Source: an uncultured Myxococcales bacterium
Lineage (GTDB): Bacteria; Myxococcota_A; Polyangia; Polyangiales; Polyangiaceae
Assembly (NCBI GenBank): GCA_937949945.1
Contig: CALFEQ010000195.1
Location: 1 to 64,000 of the forward strand
Length of the DNA: 64,000 nt
Reading direction: 5' to 3'
Shown piece after piece: positions 25,278 to 34,646 of this stretch (position 1 is the first letter of the stretch; every line of letters begins with the position of its first letter). Position numbers and translations under genes: made by a program. A model generated the notes under the pieces. It was not told the DNA's origin and ran no database searches. It worked only from the letters and a program-made list of their open reading frames with translations.

Positions 25278-26768
25278 CTAGGGCTTGGGGCGGCGAATCA
25301 CGGGCGCCGGCTGCACCCGAGCCACCTCGGACGGCGGGCCTGACGTCAGCTCCTCGACGCGCGCGCGCAGCTCCGGAGCGAGCCGCATCGTCTCGGTCTC
25401 CTCGTCCTCCGCGAGGGTCTCCGTCGGAGCGATCGCGCCGGGTGGTCTCCCGTGCGCGGACACCTGAAGGGTCCGGTCCGCCGGCTCCCCGAGGCTTTCG
25501 TCGACGAGCGCCGGGTGCGCCGGAAGGGCCTCGGTCGCGACGTCGTCGTCGCTCACCGCGAAGCTCCCGGAGTCGAGGCCCTCGAACGCGGGCAGGGCGT
25601 CGATCGCGCGCCTCGTTCGTTGGGTCTCGGTCTCGTCCGCATAGACGTCGCCGAAGCGCGGACGCGTGGGCTCGCCGGCGAGGCTCGCCGCTTCGCCGGG
25701 CTCTTTCCCGGGCGCGGCAGGCGTGCGGCCGGCGGCGACCTCCTGATCCGGCCGCGAGCCCGGTCGGGCCGGGGCATGTGCGGGCGACGGGCGCCGCACG
25801 TTCTCGAAGATCGCGCGGAGCTCGTCCTGCATGTCCTTCGCCGACGTGGGGCGCGCTCGCGGACTCGGGGAGAGGGCGCGCGCGACGAACGCGCCGAGCT
25901 CGGCGGGCACGTCGGGCCTACGCTCGTGGAGCGGTACCGGCCGGCCCTGGCAGATCTGGCGCAGGATCCCTTCGAACGACGGGGCCGTGAACGGACGCTC
26001 GCCCGTGAGCGCCTCGTAGAGGATGACCGCCGCGACGAACAGGTCGCTCGCCGGCTCGATGCCTTGCTCGCCGCGCGTCCGCTCCGGCGAGACGTAGTAC
26101 GGGACCGCGCCCAAGCCCGTGCGCGCGCCGGCGGTGTCGGGCAAGGTCTCCCACTCCCGTCGGACGATCTCGAGCGACGTGAGGCTCGCGAGCCCGAAGT
26201 CGAGGATCTTCACGAGCGGGCGGCAGCCGCGGCGGTGGACGAGGAAGACGTTCTGCGGCCGGAGGTCTCGCAGGAGCAGATGACGAGCGTGGACGGTCGC
26301 CATCGCCGAGAGGATCTGCATGACGACGTCGACCGCGGACCCGAGCGACATGCGGTCGCGCGCGATCCGGGCGGCGAGCGTCTCGCCTTCGAGCCTCTCC
26401 GTCACGAAGAACGGCGTCCCGTCCGGCAATGCGCCGACGTCGAACACCTCGCAGAGGCAGGGATGGGTGACGTTCCAGGCGGCCCGCGCCTCGTCGTGGA
26501 ACACCCTCGCGACGAGGCCCGCGTCGGCGTGACGAGGCCTCAACACCTTCATGACGGCGGGGCGCCCGAAGCTCACGTGCTCGACGGCGAAGACGGTGCC
26601 CGTCGCGCCCTGGCCGAGGACGTCCCCGACGCGGTAGCGCTCCGCCACGACGCTGCCGACGAGCGCCTCGTCTTCACCGACGACGGTGGGGCGTCCGAAG
26701 GCGCCCATGAGCGTGCAGCCCGTGTAGGCGTCGTGCACCTGACCGCATCGGCTGCACTTCCGCACCAT
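25278..26768 (-). CDS. Atypical Ser/Thr kinase with N-terminal zinc-finger-like cysteines
   Basis: Product of 496 residues. The N-terminus has CSRC (5-8) and Cys18, a small metal-knuckle-like segment. The kinase fold spans about 45-320: glycine loop GQGATGTVF (52-60), Lys74 in VMK, Glu93. The catalytic loop reads LRDLRPQN (166-173): Asp168 is kept, but the HRD His is Leu and the catalytic-loop Lys is Arg. DFG is present (190-192). There is no membrane helix; the C-terminal 170 residues are Glu/Pro-rich and probably disordered. It may be a weak kinase or a pseudokinase scaffold. The closest upstream neighbour on this strand ends far away, so it is probably its own unit. Confidence 0.85.
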   Translation of the reverse strand: MVRKCSRCGQVHDAYTGCTLMGAFGRPTVVGEDEALVGSVVAERYRVGDVLGQGATGTVFAVEHVSFGRPAVMKVLRPRHADAGLVARVFHDEARAAWNVTHPCLCEVFDVGALPDGTPFFVTERLEGETLAARIARDRMSLGSAVDVVMQILSAMATVHARHLLLRDLRPQNVFLVHRRGCRPLVKILDFGLASLTSLEIVRREWETLPDTAGARTGLGAVPYYVSPERTRGEQGIEPASDLFVAAVILYEALTGERPFTAPSFEGILRQICQGRPVPLHERRPDVPAELGAFVARALSPSPRARPTSAKDMQDELRAIFENVRRPSPAHAPARPGSRPDQEVAAGRTPAAPGKEPGEAASLAGEPTRPRFGDVYADETETQRTRRAIDALPAFEGLDSGSFAVSDDDVATEALPAHPALVDESLGEPADRTLQVSAHGRPPGAIAPTETLAEDEETETMRLAPELRARVEELTSGPPSEVARVQPAPVIRRPKP

Positions 26769-26849
26769 GGCCCGAGCTTCTAGGGTAGCGGTTCGCGCCC
26801 CCGAGGCGCGCGAAATCCCGCGCCGGGGCCCGGGCCTCGTCTCCGGAGC

Positions 26850-27296
26850 TCAGCGAGGAAGCTCGATCCGTGGCTTGTGCGGGTGCCGCTTGTAGAGGAG
26901 GAGCGTGCGCCCGAGCGTCTGCGCCAGCGAGGCTCCGGCGCGCTCGGCGAGCTCCTCGCCGGCGAGCTTCCGATCGACCGGGGCCTCGGGCAGAAGCCTC
27001 ACCTTCACGAGCTCGTGCGCGAGGAGCGCCGCGCGGGTGGCGGCCACGACGCCGTCGGTGATGCCCTCCTTCCCGATCTGCACGACCGGATCGAGGTGGT
27101 GCCCCAGCGCTCGGAGATGCCGGACCTGCTTGCCCGAGAGCGCCCGCGCCTGGCGCGCGGCCGCCTTCGCCTCTTCGCTCTTCGGCTCGGCCGCGCGCTG
27201 CGCGCGGAAGTCGCCGCGCTTCTCCGGCGACTGCCGCCGCTTCGGGCGGCGGGCCGTCGATTTCTTCGCCGTCGTCTTCTTCTTGGCCGCGCTCAT
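26850..27296 (-). CDS. yhbY: YhbY/CRS1 RNA-binding protein
   Basis: Product of 148 residues. Start chosen at the ATG at 27296 (MSAAKKKTTAKK). The first 50 residues are Lys/Arg/Ala-rich; residues of about 55-148 are a CRM domain: LSGKQVRHLRALGHHLDPVV and IGKEGITDGVV include the GxxG RNA-binding loop region, ending LLLYKRHPHKPRIELPR. Family members associate with pre-50S ribosomal subunits. The basic tail is an addition to the normal roughly 97-residue protein. It lies 25 bp after the M16 gene and may be in the same transcript. Confidence 0.9.
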   Translation of the reverse strand: MSAAKKKTTAKKSTARRPKRRQSPEKRGDFRAQRAAEPKSEEAKAAARQARALSGKQVRHLRALGHHLDPVVQIGKEGITDGVVAATRAALLAHELVKVRLLPEAPVDRKLAGEELAERAGASLAQTLGRTLLLYKRHPHKPRIELPR

Positions 27297-27321
27297 CTCG
27301 TCTCCTGTTCCTGGCGCATCG

Positions 27322-28857
27322 TCACTTCGCCGCCGGGATCGTCTTCGTGACCTTGAACTCGTTCTCGGGGTCGTGGACGGTGACCTCTCCGAAACGAGCG
27401 AGCTCGGGACCGATGACGTCGGCGTCGCCCGCGACGACGACGAGCGCCTCGTCACCGTACATCGCGCGCGCCATCTCCGCGGCGTCCTTCGCCTCCGTCG
27501 CCCGGATCTCCTTCCGGTATCGGTCCCAATAGCCGTCCGGCAGGCCGAACGTCTCCTGCGTCACGACCATCTCCGCGATCGCGCCGAGCGTCTCCATGCG
27601 GATGGCGAAGACGTCGCTCAGGTACCGTCGCGCCGTCTCGGTCTCCTGCGGCGTGGGCGGCTGCGTCCGCATCTTCTTCATGTTCTCGACGAGCCCGGCG
27701 ACGGCCTGCGCGGTCTTCGCCGTCTCGGTGCCGGCGTACAAGACGACCGGCTGCGGGCCGTGCGACAGCTCGAAGATCTGCGCGCCCGTGCTGTACGCGA
27801 GGGATCGCTGCTCGCGCACGTCCGAGAAGAGCCGGCTGGCGACGCCTCCGCCGAGGATCTGGTTGGCGACGCGGACGTGCGCCCAGCGCTCGGTCTTGCG
27901 CTCGGGCGCGAGCGTCGCGACGTAGATCTCGGACTGCGCGCTCTTCGGTCGATGGGCGACGAGCACCCGCGTCGCGTCCGGGGCCTTCGGCGCGGGGAAG
28001 TCGATCTCGGGGGGCTCGCCGCCGCTCCACGACCCGAAGTGCTTCTGCGCGAGGTCCTTCGCGGTGGCTTCGTCGATGTCGCCGGCGAGGACGAGCGTCG
28101 CGTTCTTCGGGACGAAGAAGCGCTTGTGGTGCTCCCGCACGCGCGCGGCGTCGACCTTCGCGATCTGCGAAGGGAGGGCACCGTAGACGTGGTACGGGTG
28201 TCCCTGCGGGAACAGCTCGTGGAACACGAGCCACGCGGCGGTGTAGCTCCCGTCGGCGCGCGCCGCGTCCTCGGCTTCGTCCGTCGCGCGCGCCTTCAGT
28301 CGCTTCAGCTCCTCGCCGTCGAAGCGCGGCTCGCGGACGACCTCGGACAGGATCGCGAGACCCTCGGCGACCTTGTCCTTCGTGAGCGCCATGGCGAGCA
28401 CGGTCGCGTCGGGCTCGCTCCGGACGGACAGATCGGCGCCGAGCGTCTCGACCCGACGGAGCACCTCGGCGCTCGACATCGTGCGGGTGCCTCCGTCCTT
28501 CAGCATCTGCGCGGTGATCTCGCCGACGCCCGGCTGCGCGCCGTAGCCCGCGCCGGCGCGGACCACGAGCCTGACCTGCACGATCGGCAGCGTCCGGCTC
28601 CTCACGACGTCGAGGCTCAGGCCGTTCGCGAGCTTCGAGCGCAGGATCGCAGGGAACGTGACGTCGCGCTGGATGCCGGACGGCGGCGGGCTCTGACGCT
28701 TCGGGCTCTCGCTTCGTGCGTGCCGTGCGAGCCCGTCCGTGAAGGGGAGATCGACCTTCCCGGATCCCGTGCTCGTGGCCGTCGGTCCCGCGCAGGCGGC
28801 GGCGAGCACGAGGATCGGCAGGCCGGCGGCGGCGAGGAACGTGCGCGCGGACCTCAT
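27322..28857 (-). CDS. M16 peptidase, non-catalytic lipoprotein subunit
   Basis: Product of 511 residues. Lipobox LAAA-Cys22 suggests membrane anchoring. The fold is M16 (VVRAGAGYGAQPGVGEITAQML, LAGDIDEATAKDLAQKHFG), but the zinc HxxEH motif is absent. REQRSLAYSTGAQIF carries the Arg/Tyr pair that in two-subunit M16 enzymes comes from the inactive partner and binds substrate. The ATG overlaps the stop of the catalytic subunit by 4 bp. The pair should form a heterodimer that degrades or processes peptides in the periplasm. Confidence 0.92.
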   Translation of the reverse strand: MRSARTFLAAAGLPILVLAAACAGPTATSTGSGKVDLPFTDGLARHARSESPKRQSPPPSGIQRDVTFPAILRSKLANGLSLDVVRSRTLPIVQVRLVVRAGAGYGAQPGVGEITAQMLKDGGTRTMSSAEVLRRVETLGADLSVRSEPDATVLAMALTKDKVAEGLAILSEVVREPRFDGEELKRLKARATDEAEDAARADGSYTAAWLVFHELFPQGHPYHVYGALPSQIAKVDAARVREHHKRFFVPKNATLVLAGDIDEATAKDLAQKHFGSWSGGEPPEIDFPAPKAPDATRVLVAHRPKSAQSEIYVATLAPERKTERWAHVRVANQILGGGVASRLFSDVREQRSLAYSTGAQIFELSHGPQPVVLYAGTETAKTAQAVAGLVENMKKMRTQPPTPQETETARRYLSDVFAIRMETLGAIAEMVVTQETFGLPDGYWDRYRKEIRATEAKDAAEMARAMYGDEALVVVAGDADVIGPELARFGEVTVHDPENEFKVTKTIPAAK

Positions 28858-30488
28858 TTCTTCGCTCCTTCCTCCTTCGCGTGGCCGTTGGTCCCGGGCT
28901 TGACCTCGACGATGCTCCGCCGGTTCGCCGTCAGGTACTTCGCGACGACGCGTTTGACCTCGTCCTTGGTGACGGCGAGGTACTTGTCGAGCTCCTCGTT
29001 GACGAGCGACGCGTCGCCCCTGAAGAGCTCGAGCTCGGCGAGCGTCTGCGCGCGGGCGAAGTTCGACTGGAGCCCGAGGAGGAAGCGCGCCTGCACGCGG
29101 GCGCGGACCTTCTTCATCTCCTCGTCGCTCGGTCCGAGCCGTGCCAGGTCCGAAAGGAGCCCGTCGACGATCTTCCGTGCCTGCGCGACCCTCGCGCCGC
29201 TCGCGAGCTTCACGACGAGCTCGAACATGTCCGGGCCTCGGAGCCCGCGCATCCCGGCGTCGACGGCGATCGCGAGGGGTCGCTCGCGCACGAGCGCGCG
29301 GTACAGGCGAGAGCTCTCGCCGTCGCCCAGGATCCGCGCGGCGAGCTTCAGCGCGTAGTGATCGGCGTCGCCGCTCGGCGGGCCGGCCCACCCCATGAAG
29401 ATCGCCGGCAGCTTCGCGTGCGCGTCCTCGACGACCGCGTGCCGCGGCGCCGTCTGCTCCGGGAGCGGCGGCAGCTCGAGCTTCGGCGTGTTCGCGGGCT
29501 TCGCGTCGCCGAAGTACTGGCGCACGAGCGCCAGCGCTTGGGACTCGTCGAAGTCGCCGGCGATCGCGAGGACCGCGTTGTTCGGCGCGTAGTAGCGCGC
29601 GTGGAACTCGCGGACCCAGGAGAGCTCCGCGGCGTCGAGGTCGCGCATCGTCCCGATCGGCGAGTGCTCGTACGGCCAATAGCCTCGGTAGACGAGCTCC
29701 TGCAGGCGCATCTCGGCCGGCACGTACGCGGCGTTCTCGACGCGCATGCGGTACTCCTCCTTCACCACCGCACGCTGGTTCTCGAAGTTCTGCTGCGAGA
29801 CGTCCAGCGACTTCATGCGATCGGCCTCGAGCCAGAGGCCGAGCGCGAGCTCGCTCGACGGCAGCATCTCGAAGTAGTTCGTGCTGTCCTCGCTCGTCGT
29901 GCCGTTCAGGATGCCGCCGTGGCTCGTGACGAGCCGGAAGTGCTCGCCTCGCGCCACGTTCGCCGAGCCCTGGAACATCATGTGCTCGAAGAGGTGCGCG
30001 AAGCCCGATCGCCCGCGCTCCTCGTTCCGTCCGCCGACGTCGTAGGCGACGTGGATCGCCACCGTCGGCGTCGTCGTGTCGGGGAGCAGCACGACGCGCA
30101 GGCCGTTCTCGAGCTTCACGCGCCGGACTGCGAAGTGGAGCTTCGGGATCGGCTCCGGCTTCTTCGCGGTCTCGGGGCTCTTGTCCGCAGCGGGCTTCGG
30201 CGGGCGCGGCGTGGGAGCGGGCTTCGGTGCGGGCTTGTCGGCCGTGGGCTTGTCGGCCGCGGGCTCGTCGGCCGCGGGCTCGTCGGCTCCGGGATCGCCC
30301 TTCGCTGGCTTCTCGCCGGCGGGCTTCGCCGTGGACGCGGGCGCGGCGGCGGTCGTGTCCGCCTTCGTGGCGGAAGCCGTCGGGCTCGGTTTCGGCCGCG
30401 GCGGAATCAGGTCCGCGTGCGCGGCCATCCCGACGAGGCTCGAAGCGACGAGGACGGCGAAGCAGGCGGCAGGGCGCATGGGCGACAC
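28854..30488 (-). CDS. M16 zinc peptidase, catalytic subunit
   Basis: Product of 544 residues. Signal peptide 1-25 (ending AHA-D). Residues of about 30-115 are an Ala/Pro/Lys/Asp-rich linker containing short repeats of PAADEPAADK type. The M16 domain follows: HLFEH at 165-169 (inverted zinc motif HxxEH) with the downstream Glu in VVKEEY near 244. The region equal to the Arg/Tyr site reads RERPLAIAV, lacking the Tyr, which the partner subunit supplies. A zinc-dependent peptidase of the periplasm, co-translated with the partner (ATGA overlap). Confidence 0.93.
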   Translation of the reverse strand: MSPMRPAACFAVLVASSLVGMAAHADLIPPRPKPSPTASATKADTTAAAPASTAKPAGEKPAKGDPGADEPAADEPAADKPTADKPAPKPAPTPRPPKPAADKSPETAKKPEPIPKLHFAVRRVKLENGLRVVLLPDTTTPTVAIHVAYDVGGRNEERGRSGFAHLFEHMMFQGSANVARGEHFRLVTSHGGILNGTTSEDSTNYFEMLPSSELALGLWLEADRMKSLDVSQQNFENQRAVVKEEYRMRVENAAYVPAEMRLQELVYRGYWPYEHSPIGTMRDLDAAELSWVREFHARYYAPNNAVLAIAGDFDESQALALVRQYFGDAKPANTPKLELPPLPEQTAPRHAVVEDAHAKLPAIFMGWAGPPSGDADHYALKLAARILGDGESSRLYRALVRERPLAIAVDAGMRGLRGPDMFELVVKLASGARVAQARKIVDGLLSDLARLGPSDEEMKKVRARVQARFLLGLQSNFARAQTLAELELFRGDASLVNEELDKYLAVTKDEVKRVVAKYLTANRRSIVEVKPGTNGHAKEEGAKK

Positions 30489-30561
30489 TCATACCACCGA
30501 TGCCAGCGTTCGACGTCGCGCGGACGCGGTGGACCGGGTGCGTTCGGTCGTCGGCCGCCCG

Positions 30562-31023
30562 TCATCGGAGCATCTCCACGTGGGGGATGCCGTCCTCGAG
30601 GTACTCGTCGCCGGCGACGCGGAAGCCGAATCCTTCGTAGAAGCGGCGAAGGTAGACCTGCGCGCCGATGCGGATCGGTCCGGGCCCGAAAGCGGACTCG
30701 ACACGCGCGATGGCTTGCCGCATGAGCTCCTTGCCGGCGCCGCGCCGGCGCACGTCGGGGTGGGTGACCACGCGGCCGATCGACGCCTCGGGGTAGCTCA
30801 CGCCCGGAGGCAAGAGGCGCGCGTACGCGACGAGCCGTCCGCGTTCGTCGCGGCCGAGCAGGTGGAGCGCGTCGCGATCCTTTCCATCGCAGTCGAGGTA
30901 TGGGCAGCTCTGCTCGACGACGAAGACGAGCTGCCGGAGCGCGAGCGCCTCGTAGAGCGAGGAGACGCCGAGGTCGGCGAAGCCGAAGAGCTCCCAGCGC
31001 AATGCCATCGCCTCGCCGGACAT
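30562..31023 (-). CDS. elaA: ElaA-family GNAT acetyltransferase
   Basis: Product of 153 residues, same length as E. coli ElaA, and similar throughout: SSLYEALALRQLVFVVEQSCPY, ARLLPPG, IGRVVTHPDVRRRGAGKELM (acetyl-CoA loop), GAQVYLRRFYEGFGF, EDGIPHVEM. The physiological substrate of ElaA is not known. An internal ATG (MALRWELFGF) fits the family start better than the first. It is divergent from the methyltransferase, with 20 bp between starts, so the promoters must overlap the coding ends. Confidence 0.93.
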   Translation of the reverse strand: MSGEAMALRWELFGFADLGVSSLYEALALRQLVFVVEQSCPYLDCDGKDRDALHLLGRDERGRLVAYARLLPPGVSYPEASIGRVVTHPDVRRRGAGKELMRQAIARVESAFGPGPIRIGAQVYLRRFYEGFGFRVAGDEYLEDGIPHVEMLR

Positions 31024-31043
31024 GGGCGCGAGGTTAGCGTAAA

Positions 31044-31790
31044 GTGAGCCCCTTCATGGCCCTCTACGAACGAGACCTCGCGTTCGTCCAGGCCGCGGCG
31101 TTCGGCGATCTCGCCGCGCGCGCGACCCCGTACCTGATCGCGCGGCTGCGCGGCGCACGCGTGCCCATAAAGCGCGTGATCGACGTCGGCTGCGGGGCGG
31201 GCGTGACGACACGCGCGCTGGTCGAGGCCGGCTTCGAGGTGATCGCGGTCGAGCCTTCCGGGGCGCTCCTCGAGTACGCCCGGATCGCCGCGCCGTCGGC
31301 GCGCTTCGTCCAGGCGTCCGCCTACGCGATCGAGCTCCCGCCGTGCGAGGCGGTCCTCGCCGTGGGCGAGCCGCTCACGTACCACGCGCCGGGCACGGAC
31401 GCGCAGGCGACGCTCCGGGCCTTCTTCGCGAAGGTCGCGGCCGCGCTCTCGCCGGGGGGCCTCTTCGTCTTCGACGTCATCGAGGCGTCGGGGCCGTCGC
31501 TCGACGCGCGCGCGTGGAGGAGCGCCGACGAATGGGCGATCCTCTCCGAGACGAAGGAGGACAGGACGACGGCGCGCCTCACACGGACGATCGACACGTT
31601 CGTGCTCGACGGCTCGCCCTCGCGCGACCGCTATCGCCGGGCGAGGGAGGTCCACCACGTCGCGTTGTTCGACGAGCCGGATCTGCGCGCGTGGCTCGAG
31701 CGCGAGGGCTTCGACGTGGAGAGCTCGCGGAGCTACGGCGACGCGCAGCTCGCTCCGCGGCGGATCGCGATCGTCGCGACGCGTCGGTGA
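31044..31790 (+). CDS. SAM-dependent methyltransferase (class I)
   Basis: Product of 248 residues from GTG 31044; the ATG 12 bp later is equally possible. The SAM-binding motif VIDVGCGAGVTTRAL lies at about 44-58, followed by the acidic strand end VIAVEPSGALLEYAR and LSPGGLFVFDVI. The substrate cannot be read from the sequence; SAM-binding details fit small-molecule methyltransferases. It converges on hemW, 7 bp apart. Confidence 0.85.
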   Translation: MSPFMALYERDLAFVQAAAFGDLAARATPYLIARLRGARVPIKRVIDVGCGAGVTTRALVEAGFEVIAVEPSGALLEYARIAAPSARFVQASAYAIELPPCEAVLAVGEPLTYHAPGTDAQATLRAFFAKVAAALSPGGLFVFDVIEASGPSLDARAWRSADEWAILSETKEDRTTARLTRTIDTFVLDGSPSRDRYRRAREVHHVALFDEPDLRAWLEREGFDVESSRSYGDAQLAPRRIAIVATRR

Positions 31791-31797
31791 CCCGCGC

Positions 31798-33009
31798 TCA
31801 GAAGAGGCGCGACGCGGTGTCGTCGGTGAAGAGCCACGCGCCGCGAGGCACGCGGAGGACGTCGCCCTCGCGCACGAGGCGGCCGCGGGCCACGAGCGTG
31901 TCGACCGTGCGCAGGCGCTCGGTCGTCCACGGATCCACGCCGAGCTCGTCGCGTGCGCGTCCGAGGTCGACGCCCTCCACCATCCGGAGACCGAGCATGA
32001 TCCGCTCGCGGAGGAGCGCGTCGGCGTCGAGCTCTTCGGCCATGACGGTCACGCCGTCGCCTTCTCCGATCGGCTCGATCTCGCCCTGTAGCATGCGCGC
32101 GTGGGCCGAGCGGGTGCGCGCGACGTAGTCCTTCGGGACGATCGCGTTCCGCCATCGGACGCCGGTCGAGCCGCTCCGCGTGAAGCCGAAGGCGGCGCAG
32201 CCGAGCCCGACGTAGTCGTCGCCTCGCCAATACGCGATGTTGTGGCGGGCCTCGTGTCCGGGCTCGGCGTAGTTCGAGATCTCGTAGTGACGGAGGCCGC
32301 GCCGTTCGAGCGCCTCGTCGATCGCGAGGAACGCCTCGGCGACGTCGCCCTCGTCCGCCATGGGCAAGAGCCCGCGCTTCTTGCGCTCGCCGAACTGGGT
32401 CCCGGGCTCGATCGTGAGCTGGTAGCAGGACAGGTGGCGGAGCCCGGCGCTCGCGAGCCGTTCCGCTTGGTCGCGGGCATCCTCCGGCGTCTGGCCGGGC
32501 AGGCCGAAGATGAGGTCGGTCGACACGCGCGGCGCGCCCGCTTCCATCGCGGCGCGCACCGCCGCCTGCGCGCCCTCGGGATCGTGGAGGCGCCCGAGGA
32601 AGCGGAGCTGGTCGGCGCGGAGCGACTGCGTGCCGATCGACAGGCGGTTCACGCCGGCGTCGAGCAGCGCGCGCGCCCGCTCGCCGTCGAGCGAGGTCGG
32701 GTTGCACTCGGCCGTGACCTCGACGTCCTCCTCGAACGGGAAGATCGCGCGGAGCCGTGCGAGGACGCGCCCGAGCTCGCGCGGCTCCCACAGGCTCGGC
32801 GTGCCGCCGCCGAAGAACACGGTCGCGATCGTCGGGCGAGAGCCGCCCGTCCGGCGTTCGAGCTGGCGCGCGCGGAGCTCCGCCTCGCGGATGACCGCAT
32901 CGGCGTATCCGGCGTGATCGATCGCGTCGCGCTCGACCGCATAGCTGACGAAGTCGCAGTACGGGCACTTCGCCAGGCACCAAGGGAAGTGGACGTAGAT
33001 GGATGTCAC
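31798..33009 (-). CDS. hemW: HemW-family radical SAM protein
   Basis: Product of 403 residues from GTG 33009. IYVHFPWCLAKCPYCDF at the N-terminus holds CxxxCxxC (Cys11, 15, 18) for the 4Fe-4S cluster; FFGGGTPSLW, DLIFGLPGQT and CYQLTIEPGT are HemW signatures. HemW is a heme chaperone, formerly annotated as oxygen-independent coproporphyrinogen oxidase. CxxxCxxCDF rather than the extra Cys of HemN supports HemW. Its start overlaps the stop of the upstream kinase by 4 bp (GTGA). Confidence 0.92.
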   Translation of the reverse strand: MTSIYVHFPWCLAKCPYCDFVSYAVERDAIDHAGYADAVIREAELRARQLERRTGGSRPTIATVFFGGGTPSLWEPRELGRVLARLRAIFPFEEDVEVTAECNPTSLDGERARALLDAGVNRLSIGTQSLRADQLRFLGRLHDPEGAQAAVRAAMEAGAPRVSTDLIFGLPGQTPEDARDQAERLASAGLRHLSCYQLTIEPGTQFGERKKRGLLPMADEGDVAEAFLAIDEALERRGLRHYEISNYAEPGHEARHNIAYWRGDDYVGLGCAAFGFTRSGSTGVRWRNAIVPKDYVARTRSAHARMLQGEIEPIGEGDGVTVMAEELDADALLRERIMLGLRMVEGVDLGRARDELGVDPWTTERLRTVDTLVARGRLVREGDVLRVPRGAWLFTDDTASRLF

Positions 33010-34646
33010 GGGGTGGGCTCGACGTTGCGAGGCGCGGTGGTGTCGATCGGCGCCGCGGGCGCACGCGCCTTCGTCCCGAGGTACGTGCCCGCGAACGCCG
33101 CGAGCACGACGAGCGCTGCGACGACGACGAGCGGGACCATCGGAAGCGAGCGCGGCGCGGGCGCCGCGCCGCCCGTCGCGGGCGGGGAAGGCGTCTCGGC
33201 CGGGGTGGCGCTCGCGTTCGAAGGGGCCGCCTCGGGCTGCGCGGCCGGGCTCGGTTCCGGCGCCGGCGGCTCGGGGCGTTTCTCGGCGTGCTCGGTCGGA
33301 TCGATCTTGGAGACGAGCGTGGGGGCCGCCGAGGAGCCCTTCTTCGCGTTCTTGATCGCCTCGAGCCGTTTCGTCGCTTGTCCGGGCGGCGCGGCCCGGA
33401 GCAGGGCGAGCTCTGCAGGAGCTTCGCGCGAGAGCAGCGTGCGGATGGTGCCGTGCGCTCGCGCGTGCGCGGCCTGGCGTTGCACGAACGCGCCGGGGGA
33501 GGGCAGCGTCGTCGACGGTAGCTCGAGGGTCGTGCCGGCGGCAGGCGGGGCCGTGTCCGACAGGCCGGGATCGCGGACGGTGTCCGCGATGGAGGCCTCG
33601 CGCTTCCGTCCTTCCTTCGCGGCCGCGTCCGACGGCAGCGGTACACGCGGCGGCCGCTGGTGGGCGAGGTCGTCGAGCGCGGTGACGACGTCGTTCATCG
33701 ACGGGAACCGCTCCTCGCGTGCCCGTTGCATCATCCGCGCGAACACGGCGGCGCCGTCCTTCGGGAACCCGGGGATGACGGTGTCGAGCGGCGGGTGCGT
33801 GCCGAGCCGATGGCCTTCGGGGTACCGGCCCGAGAGGACCTCGTACGCCATGACGGCGAACGCGTACTGATCGCTCCGTGCGTCGGCCTCCGCGCCGACG
33901 AGCTGCTCGGGCGCCATGTACCGCACCGTGCCGACGAGCTGGCCCATCTGCGTCTGGAAGTCGACGCTCTTCGGCTCGATCGGCTTCGCGAGCCCGAAGT
34001 CGAGCACCTTGGGGACGTCGTCCTCCGAGATCATGATGTTCGACGGCTTCACGTCGCGATGGATGACGCCGGCCTTGTGCGCGCACGCCAGCGCTCGGGC
34101 GATGTCGGTGAGCCAGCGGAGCTTTCGCGCGAGCGAGATGCGCTCGTCGCCCACGTACGCGAGCAGAGGCACGCCGCTCACGAGCTCCATCACGATGTAG
34201 AAGATGCCCCCGCTCTCGCCGATGTCGTGGATGGTGACGACGTTCGGATGCGTCAGCGCCGCAGCGGCGCGCGCCTCGCGGAAGAGCCTGGCGACCGCGT
34301 CCGGTCGGTGGTTGTCGGGCCGCAGGACCTTGAGCGCGACCTTGCGCCATAGTCGACCGTCGACGGCGCGGTAGACCTCGCCCATGCCGCCCTTGCCGAT
34401 CAGCGCCTCGACCGTGTACCGGTCGATCGTCTGCCCGGTGAGCGAGGGCAGCGTTGCCAGCGACACGCGCGTGCCGGGCTCGGCGGCCTTCACCGTGTCG
34501 CGAGGGGTGTGGTCTCCACGCCCGGCGGGGGCCTCGTGGGGCTCCGAAGCCGACCGCGAGCGCTCCTGCGACGCCCGGCGCTCGCCGTCCGGATGGCTCG
34601 CATCCCCCGGTCCGGCTTCGGGTATCGTCGGTCGCTGGACGTCCAA
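33006..34646 (-). CDS. Transmembrane Ser/Thr protein kinase
   Basis: About 546 residues with the TTG start at 34646, which has a GAGG upstream; the frame is open further, and a GTG at 34493 is another option, so the start is uncertain. Kinase domain: IGKGGMGEVYRA, VALKVL, VIHRDVKPSNIM (catalytic Asp), VLDFGLAK, MAPEQ, all intact. After it come a Pro/Ala/Ser-rich linker, one membrane helix (MVPLVVVAALVVLAAFAGTY) and a short external tail of about 25 residues, so no extracellular sensor is attached. It is translationally coupled to hemW, an unusual partner. Confidence 0.9.
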   Translation of the reverse strand: MDVQRPTIPEAGPGDASHPDGERRASQERSRSASEPHEAPAGRGDHTPRDTVKAAEPGTRVSLATLPSLTGQTIDRYTVEALIGKGGMGEVYRAVDGRLWRKVALKVLRPDNHRPDAVARLFREARAAAALTHPNVVTIHDIGESGGIFYIVMELVSGVPLLAYVGDERISLARKLRWLTDIARALACAHKAGVIHRDVKPSNIMISEDDVPKVLDFGLAKPIEPKSVDFQTQMGQLVGTVRYMAPEQLVGAEADARSDQYAFAVMAYEVLSGRYPEGHRLGTHPPLDTVIPGFPKDGAAVFARMMQRAREERFPSMNDVVTALDDLAHQRPPRVPLPSDAAAKEGRKREASIADTVRDPGLSDTAPPAAGTTLELPSTTLPSPGAFVQRQAAHARAHGTIRTLLSREAPAELALLRAAPPGQATKRLEAIKNAKKGSSAAPTLVSKIDPTEHAEKRPEPPAPEPSPAAQPEAAPSNASATPAETPSPPATGGAAPAPRSLPMVPLVVVAALVVLAAFAGTYLGTKARAPAAPIDTTAPRNVEPTP

